A stretch of 64,000 bases of DNA, taken from Cutaneotrichosporon cavernicola (Eukaryota; Basidiomycota; Tremellomycetes; Trichosporonales; Trichosporonaceae). The position numbers were made by a program, and so were the translations under genes. Positions 57,673-64,000 of this stretch are shown piece by piece; within the stretch, counting starts at the first letter, position 1, and each line of letters begins with the position of its first letter. The DNA lies in NCBI RefSeq assembly GCF_030864355.1, contig NC_083398.1, positions 1,674,001 through 1,738,000 of the forward strand, given 5' to 3'. Below the pieces are notes generated by a model. It saw only the letters and a list, made by a program, of their open reading frames with translations, had not been told where the DNA came from and ran no database searches.

Positions 57673-58074
57673 CATTCTGACTGCGCTCACCATCCCAAGA
57701 AGAAATCAACAGATCAAACCAACCTTCGATTGCAGCTTGCCTCTCCTACTTGCGCCCGGTACATGTATGTACATTGCGGGATTGGGTTTGCGACCTGTGG
57801 CGTGCGGGATTCTTTTGACCAAAGCCTCAGGACAGGCCAAAAGTCCCAAGCAACCGATCATGTTGACCAAACAACGGCGCCAGGATCCGAAGATATGACG
57901 CGAAAAGAGCTGCGCACGCTCCCGAGACATGTCATGTACAGTGGGATTGCACAATCGGAACCGATTAGCCCACGAGACCCGAGGTCCAGGTCGCAGTAAT
58001 GCGAGAAGCATTCGAGATCACCAAGCCGGTCATCATCCCCATCCCCACCGTGTCAACGCCAATACCACTCAACC

Positions 58075-59644
58075 ATGCTCTTGCTGGGGCTTGTACTGCC
58101 CCTCGCACTTGCGTGTGTCCCCAACACGGCCGACTTGCAGGCGCTCCTCACCACAGGTGGGAAGGGGTACGTCCTCTCCCTGTGTCCTGATACTGTTTAC
58201 TCGGTGTCCAAGTCGCTCAACTTCACCGCGCCAGAGCAGGAGATCAGTACCGAGGGATATCCGACCGACGGGAGTCGGGCTACCCTCCGCGTGGTGGGGG
58301 GGACTTGTGCCGTTAGAGCTTCAGGGGACGGGCTGGATGGCGTGCGACTGAGATATGTCCAGGTGGACGGAAACCGGGTGGGGAACGCTAGCGCGTCGGG
58401 GACCAGCCAGGGGAATATTGAGGTTGGGGGGAATAATCGTGGACAGTTGGTCGAGTGGGTGCGGAGCTTCAATCCGCGCGGTTGGACTTGTTTGCATGTG
58501 TGAGTTGAAATGACGAGCTTGGATGGGGACAGATGAGAGGCTGACCCCAGCACAGAGGGTACCCTCAAGTGCACGGAAACCGCGATACAGCATAACGATA
58601 TCGGACCATGCGGACATGATACGTGGCAGGACGTGAGCCCCTGGTTGATGTAGCTGATGCAGTGGGCCGATGGTATTAGCCTCTCGTGCGCCAACAGCAC
58701 GGTGTACAACAACACAGTCGTGGACGCGACCGACGGCGGGATCGTGATCTTTGGCGCCCCATACTCAATCGTACACGAGAACAGGATTAGAGCCCAAACG
58801 AGAGTGATGCTGGGAGGCATTAATCGTGAGTCGGCGAGGTGATGAGAGCAGCGCCGGTAGGGCAGACACCAGCTCACACAGTCGTCGACGTGCTTCCCTG
58901 GAAGCCGGGGAACTACTCGGGCACACGTGTCCTCTCGAACCGCATCGAAGGCGGCTACGCGACCTCCATGGGCAACGATACACGTGGCCCAAATGAGCAA
59001 CGCGCACTCATCAAGATCGGTATCGGCATCGGGCCGCGCGTGTGGTGGGAGTACGTCCTTGCTCCTCTTCTGCTCTCTACCGCGGCCGTTGACACCAGCG
59101 AAACGTATCAGAACACATCGCGGGGCGGCGAGGTCGCGAATAATGTCCTCTCTGGAGCGTTTACGTTCGGTGTGGCGGTCGGCGGGGCGCAGAACTTCCA
59201 GATCACGAATAACACGTTTGTGGGGAATGAGACGTTTGTGAGTGAAGAGTGCAAGGACGACGGATCGGAGGCGGAGCAAAGATGAAGTTGGACAACGGAC
59301 TAAGACAGATCGGCCAGTATGGTCCCAACTGCACGCAGTCGGACAAGACACCCAACCCACCAGTCGCACTTCTCCGGGAGCCCGACTCGCTCACCAGCGT
59401 CAACATCGCCAAACGCAATACTTACGACTGGGTCGACGGACGTGTACAGGGCCTCACGTGCTTTGTGCCGCCAGCCGCGAGCGAATGGGCGTGGCCGTAC
59501 GGCGGTGGCGGGGTCAATGCCGACCCAACCACGTCGGTATCGCCAACACCGACCGCCGGCGTTGACAAGAAGGGCGCAGCAGCGAACAACGCACCGGCCG
59601 CTTGGCTGCTTGCGGTCGCTGGCCTTGTGATTGTTGTTATTTAG
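58075..59644 (+). CDS. Secreted right-handed beta-helix protein with GPI-type C terminus
   Basis: Six exons (58075-58499, 58551-58632, 58663-58825, 58882-59050, 59099-59237, 59309-59644) join to 437 aa. Residues 1-13 (MLLLGLVLPLALA) form a signal peptide. The body has the short asparagine- and glycine-rich strands of parallel beta-helix (pectin-lyase-fold) proteins: GNIEVGGNNRGQLVEW, NSTVYNNTVVDATDGGIVIF, HENRIRAQ, VLSNRIEGGYATSMG and FQITNNTFVGNETF. There are several N-glycosylation sequons. The C terminus is a Ser/Thr/Pro linker, small residues (KKGAAANNAP) and a terminal hydrophobic stretch ending IVVI, which fits a GPI signal. I cannot see a polysaccharide-lyase catalytic signature, so enzymatic function is open. 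It is probably a wall or surface protein. The stop lies 82 bp from the SMC6 stop. Confidence 0.8.
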
Positions 59645-59726
59645 AGAAGGCCAAAATGTCGCACAGCCTCCGCCACATAGAACAGGAAATTATGCATTGT
59701 ACATGCTTACAACTGGACATTGGAAA

Positions 59727-62700
59727 CTACTGGAACTCTTCGAGACGGCGTTGGTTGCGGATCGGGTCGGCTAAGCGGATCACCTTGTTGCCTCTGCCCA
59801 CCGTGTTGACGCCGTTCATGTCGAGCGGCGAGATGAGCACGAACTGCCTGCTTGTCGCGTCCCGCGATCCCTCCATCTGTGAGAGTTAGCGTGTGAGAAG
59901 AAGTCAACTCACAAGTAGGCCCGCTGCGATCCTACGGTTTGCCGAGTCAAGGAACACGTCCCACTCGTCAAGGCAGCGGAGGTTGGCCGGCGCCGAATCC
60001 CACATCGACAGCAAGAGGGAGACGGTCACAAACGACCGCTCACCACCACTCAGACTCTCTGGGCGCTTGTAAACCATCTCACGTTGCGTAGCGGCATCGC
60101 TGCTCGTCGCCACCTCCAGACGGAGCTCTTCTCCAACCTCGTGGTCGAATTTCAGCCGGCCTTCGAAGCCACGTTGCCGGACGTTCTCGATGAAACGCAA
60201 GTGGATACGCAGACTAATATTCCGGCGCAGCATCTGCCAGCGATTCGTGCGGTCGTCGAAGCCGATCTTGAGCAGACGCTCAATCTCGCGGAACTGGTCG
60301 ATGGACCGAGTCGTCCTGTCGAGACGCTCGCTCTCAACTAGATGTTGATGCACAACCTGGTCCAGGTCGATGTTCGTCCGGCGCTTGGCCTCCTCAATCT
60401 GCTTGTCGACGGCCTTACGCTGGGCCTCGAGTTCTTTGGCGTCGCCAAACTCGTCGGGCCGCTCCATGAAGCCCAGAGCGGCCTGAATCCAGGTCTGTGT
60501 GTCAACGCTGTTCTACAGGGGCTCAGGGCTCACCTTCAGAGTCTTCTCGGCATCGTCGATCGTGCTCTGCTCCTGCTGGAGCTGCACCTTTGCCCGTCCA
60601 AGCGAACCCTTGTAGTGCACACGCTCTTTCTCGTACTGCCTTTCCTGGGCCTGGAGGTTCACCAGCACATCCTTCTTCGTGCTCAGCTGCTCTTGGAAAG
60701 AGTTCAGTAAGGTTTGAGCCGCCTCGCACTCCGTCTGCGCATCCTTGAAGTCCGTCTCCTTGACCTCCAAGTTCCCTTCCAGCGCACTGAGTTCCTCTTG
60801 CAGCTTGGTCTTTTCGCCACGCACCTCCTCGAGCGAGATCTCGGTGGCGTTGCCGTCGATAGGCCGGAACTCCTGCAACTTGTCGTTGATGGCCTCGATT
60901 GTTCGCTTAATATGGGGAATGCCCTTATTGTTGCGATCGACGTCGGCCTGCTGGTCAGCACTGGTCCTAATCAGGAGCCACTGACTTGTGCCTTCTTAAG
61001 ATTCTCGCGCGCCTTGGTGGCCTCCTGTCGACGAACTTGAAGCTCTGCTCTCTTGGTGCGCAGATCAGCCTCACGCTCGTCGAGGACTGGGCGCAGCCTC
61101 CTGGTCCCGTCAGCTCGTAATCGCAAACCCAGCCTTACTCAATCTCCGCAGCAACGTCGGTGACGAACATGTCTGGCCCTCGCCATTTGGTCTGAGGACC
61201 GGATTGACGTAGACTAAACATCAGCAAGTGTACGCAATGAAGAGACTCACTGGTTCTTGACGTGTCCGTTGTGGCGGAACTCGGAAGCGGAGAAGACAAC
61301 AATGCTTTGGTTGTGGGCACCGAGAACTCTGTCCATGACTGCAAGAGCATCGTTGTCACTCGGGGCGACCAATGTCCTCTCGATCTGATGCGCAGTGATG
61401 AGAACACGAAGAACATCCTCATCGTCCACCTCAATGTCAGTCCATCATCCCAAAGCCCTCAACCCACCTCGAGTTTGCTGAGAACCGTCTCGCCGACGCC
61501 CTGGCGGTAAAGGTCGCCATTGGAGAAATCATACCGGTCACCCTTGTACAGGGTAACAGAGGGGAAGTTCGGGGGACCTCCTTGACGAACGGGGCTGGCA
61601 GAGAAGTTGCTGCGGTCAGTACGATCACCCAGCTGGAACTCACTGTTGCCGGCCGCATTGCTCGAAGATGCGCTGTAGCGTGTTCTGGTCGGCAGGATCG
61701 CGGACCACAAATGAGCAAAGCGAGCTTCCCAGCATGTTCGAGAAACAGTGGCGGTACACCGGATCCATAAGCTTGACATGCAGGCCAATCGGCCCAATAG
61801 GCTTGGAGTGCTTCCACTGTGTCGACTCGATGGCCTGCATGACCGAGCGGAGGTTGCGACCGTAAGGGGCGAGTCGGTCTGTACGGCGAGCCTGGAGATT
61901 TTCCAAGCTGCGGCTGACCTCGTTCACGCTCCTCTCAGCCTCGTTGTACTCGCGCTCAGCTTCCTTGAGTGCATTCTGCGTTTCGTCAACCGCGGCCTTT
62001 GCGGTGGCGACAGCACGCTCATTCTGAGGAAGCATGCGCACCAGACCGCTCTTCTGTGCCTCGGCCGCTTCAAGCTGTTTCTGCAGCCGTACTTGCTCTG
62101 GATTGGCCTCGCCCTCCTCCTCCCGCCGCGCAGCCGCCAGTTTGTCCTCCATCGCGGTGATTTCCTCCTCACGGGCTTGAATCTCTCCCTTGCATTCTGT
62201 GACGCTGGTCTGGCCTGTTAGGAAAACAAGAGCTAACACCCACCTTGACAGCCGCAAGAGCTCCACGAGCGTCGCCAAGCTTCTTCCTCTTGGCCGACAT
62301 CTCTTGTTGAGTCTGGCGGTGATCGTCGAAAAACCTGGCAATACCGTCGCGGAGCATTTTGATGTCGTCCTTGACCTTTTTGTCGGCCGTGTCGATATCG
62401 CTGAGCTTCCCTTCAAGCATCTCGCTCTTGTCGTTTAGCTCCTCAATGTACCCGCGAACGGTATCGATCTCGCCCTCCTTGTCGTTGACAAACGCCCAGG
62501 CTAACTGCGCCTTGAGGTCCTCCTGCTTCTTGCGAAGATTGCGAGCCTTCTCGGCGTACTGGATCAGGTTCTGGAGCTTCCTGACCTTGTCCTGCTGGTC
62601 GGGTAGGGCGTCTGTGGCATTGGCAAGGTCGCGCGACAACTTCTCCTGGGAGAACTTGGTCAATTTGTACTGGTCCATGATGTCGGCGAGTCCACTGCCC

Positions 62701-63639
62701 TTGAGGAAGAACTGGTGTCAGCTCTGTCGAGAAGCGAAGAGCATCGTCGAGTCGAGCTCCTCGAAAACACTCACCGAGTACATGATCTTCGGGTCTGTCT
62801 TTGCGAGGAAGGTCTTTGCGTTATCTTGTGTGAGCATGCAAAGCGGCGAGTCGATGTTGATGTGCCAGTGGTTGCACATCTTGGTAAGCGTGTCGCGCTT
62901 GTCCGAGAGGATTTTGCCGTCCTTGGTTGCGCGAAACTTGAAGTTGGACGAGCCAGATTGGTCAAAGTTGCGCTCAATGACGACCTGGTCACCGAACAGG
63001 TCGTGCATGAACGCATCCTCGCCAACGTTGCGCATGGTCACGGTGACCTTGGCACGGCTGGTGTTAGCTTGACGGCGACCGATGAGGAGAAAGGGGGAGA
63101 AGAGGATGGGGTTGCGGCATGTGGCAAGTAGAGCTATCGACTCACTCCTTCCCCGTCATGATCATGCTCTTGAGGCCCGCGCCGCGGCCAGTGATGGTGG
63201 CCTTAGCGCCAAGGGCGACGGCGAGGCCGGACAGAATAGCCGACTTGCCGCTCCCATTGTGCCCGACGACAAAGTTCATCTTCTCCGCCAGCGTCACTGT
63301 CAGGTTCTCGTGGCACATGAAGTTGATGAGGCTGATCTCCTTGACCACACCGGCAGTGGCAAGCTCCTCGGGGTTGCGGCGCTTGCGCTCGATTTCGCGT
63401 TGGCGCCGTAATTCCTCAAGATTGGCCTCGACATCGTCGTCATCCATCTCGTCATCAGAGTCGAGGTAATCGCTGTCTTCCTCGATAGTGTCGGCGCGCT
63501 CCGGATGCTCACGCTTGACGCGCTTTGCCTGGTGTCAGTTGCTACCCAACTCTGAGCTCACCGTCTGCACGCCCTCGTCATCACTTCCTGGGTCTAAGGA
63601 CTGCGACGTCCGCTTTGCGGGGGACGCCGAGGTCGACAT
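59727..63639 (-). CDS. SMC6: Structural maintenance of chromosomes protein 6
   Basis: A start at 63639 (MSTSASPAKRTSQSLDPG) and stop at 59727 enclose about ten exons and about 1150 aa. The acidic N terminus is followed by EISLINFMCHENLTVTL and the Walker A site VVGHNGSGKSAIL. ITGRGAGLKSMI is the SMC6-type continuation. Two long coiled-coil arms flank a hinge (about 61900-61100). The C-terminal head has the ABC signature SLSGGERSFVTVSLLLSMW and the Walker B/D-loop LRCLDEWDVFLD. Smc6 pairs with Smc5 in the Smc5/6 complex with Nse proteins. The complex acts in homologous recombination, replication-fork rescue and SUMO ligation. The ATPase motifs look intact. Exon boundaries in the arms (62200, 61600, 61440, 61200, 60990, 60520) are approximate. 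Confidence 0.93.
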
Positions 63640-63796
63640 TGTTGATTAAGGTGGGAGAGAAAGGTGATGACATAGAGGTTAGTGCGTTCTTGGGATTTCA
63701 GGGGTGACTGGACCGACACGCTTCACCTGCCCCACTCTGAGATCTACCGGAACCAAACACACAATATTCATCCTTGTTTACGCCATTTTGTCCTAT

Positions 63797-64000
63797 CTAC
63801 CTACGCTCCATGAGCTTGTCGACGTGCTGGCGCACGCCGGCCTCCCACTCCTGCCATACTGTGCTCGCCATCCATGTGTCGCGCTGCATGCGGTCTGCGC
63901 CGCGCACGCCGGGGCGACCATCTGTCGTCAGCTCAGGGGCGGGTCTTATCTCACTCTCAGCGCCTTCGCGGTTTGGGGGAAGGACGACGAATGCGCGCAG
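63797..64000 (-). CDS. 3' end of an unrecognised gene, cut by the window edge
   Basis: Minus-strand frame from the right edge to a stop at 63797-63799. The readable part starts LRAFVVLPPNRE and ends RQHVDKLMERR. A probable intron at about 63942-63909 begins GTGAGA and ends CTGACGACAG, which would join GAE to NGRPGVRG. The frame also stays open without splicing. The C terminus RMQRDTWMASTVWQEWEAGV is charged and probably helical. I do not recognise the family. Its stop is 158 bp upstream of the SMC6 start on the same strand. Confidence 0.6.
   Translation of the reverse strand: MRAFVVLPPNREGAESEIRPAPELTTDGRPGVRGADRMQRDTWMASTVWQEWEAGVRQHVDKLMERR

Larger units (their letters stand above)
56641..58074. 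other. Intergenic, kinase 3' side and beta-helix gene promoter
   Basis: 1.43 kb with no supported coding exon. It includes a G-quadruplex motif at 57411-57437 and a TATAAAAG box at 57665-57672. Confidence 0.5.

Overview
This window is nuclear DNA from a fungus, most likely a basidiomycete yeast of the Tremellomycetes and possibly the Trichosporonales. The lineage is inferred from gene content, high GC and intron style, not from a marker gene. The genes are split by many very short GT-AG introns, often only 32-40 nt. Typical donors are GTGAGT or GTACGT. A CTGAC or CTAAC branch-point-like box sits about 4-7 nt before the acceptor AG. No rRNA, tRNA, CRISPR array or transposon could be supported.

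Layout, left to right. The 3' part of an unrecognised RRM protein runs off the left edge (minus, start 4135). Next come a small secreted WSC-domain protein (+, 5664-6181), NOP10 (+, 6609-7074), a GT31-type glycosyltransferase (-, 7467-9014), tubulin cofactor A (+, 9544-9950) and a secreted M64-type metallopeptidase (-, 10012-11592). Then follow the large ARF-GEF Sec7 (-, 11909-17865), COP9 signalosome subunit 2 (-, 18297-20256), Raptor/Kog1 (+, 20902-25562), nucleoporin Ndc1 (-, 25619-27693) and transketolase (-, 28070-30447). The right half holds a NOSIP-type ubiquitin ligase (+, 31885-32974), a membrane-anchored YtcJ-type amidohydrolase (-, 34049-36153), an Hrp1-like two-RRM protein (+, 36409-38272), Rax1 (-, 38508-39790) and a Dnf-type P4 flippase (+, 42232-46939). 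It ends with Ski3 (-, 47437-52357), a Ppk6/PSK-like kinase (+, 53312-56640), a secreted beta-helix protein with a GPI-type tail (+, 58075-59644), SMC6 (-, 59727-63639) and the 3' end of another gene (-, from 63797).

There is no operon-like or biosynthetic cluster. Most genes are conserved housekeeping genes: vesicle traffic and lipid asymmetry (Sec7, Dnf), nutrient signalling (Raptor, PSK-like kinase), RNA handling (NOP10, Ski3, Hrp1-like, the left-edge RRM protein), ubiquitin control (CSN2, NOSIP) and chromosome maintenance (SMC6). The less standard genes are surface or secreted proteins (WSC, GT31, M64 peptidase, beta-helix). Convergent pairs are tightly packed, with gaps of 56-82 bp at three junctions. 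Divergent promoters vary from 255 bp to 2.4 kb.

Exon joins were worked out by hand. Reading frames close exactly, with a total length divisible by three, for the WSC protein, NOP10, GT31, TBCA, M64, Sec7, Kog1, Ndc1, transketolase, NOSIP, amidohydrolase, Rax1, Dnf, the PSK-like kinase and the beta-helix gene. The most interesting general feature is the near-fusion of branch point and 3' splice site in almost every intron.
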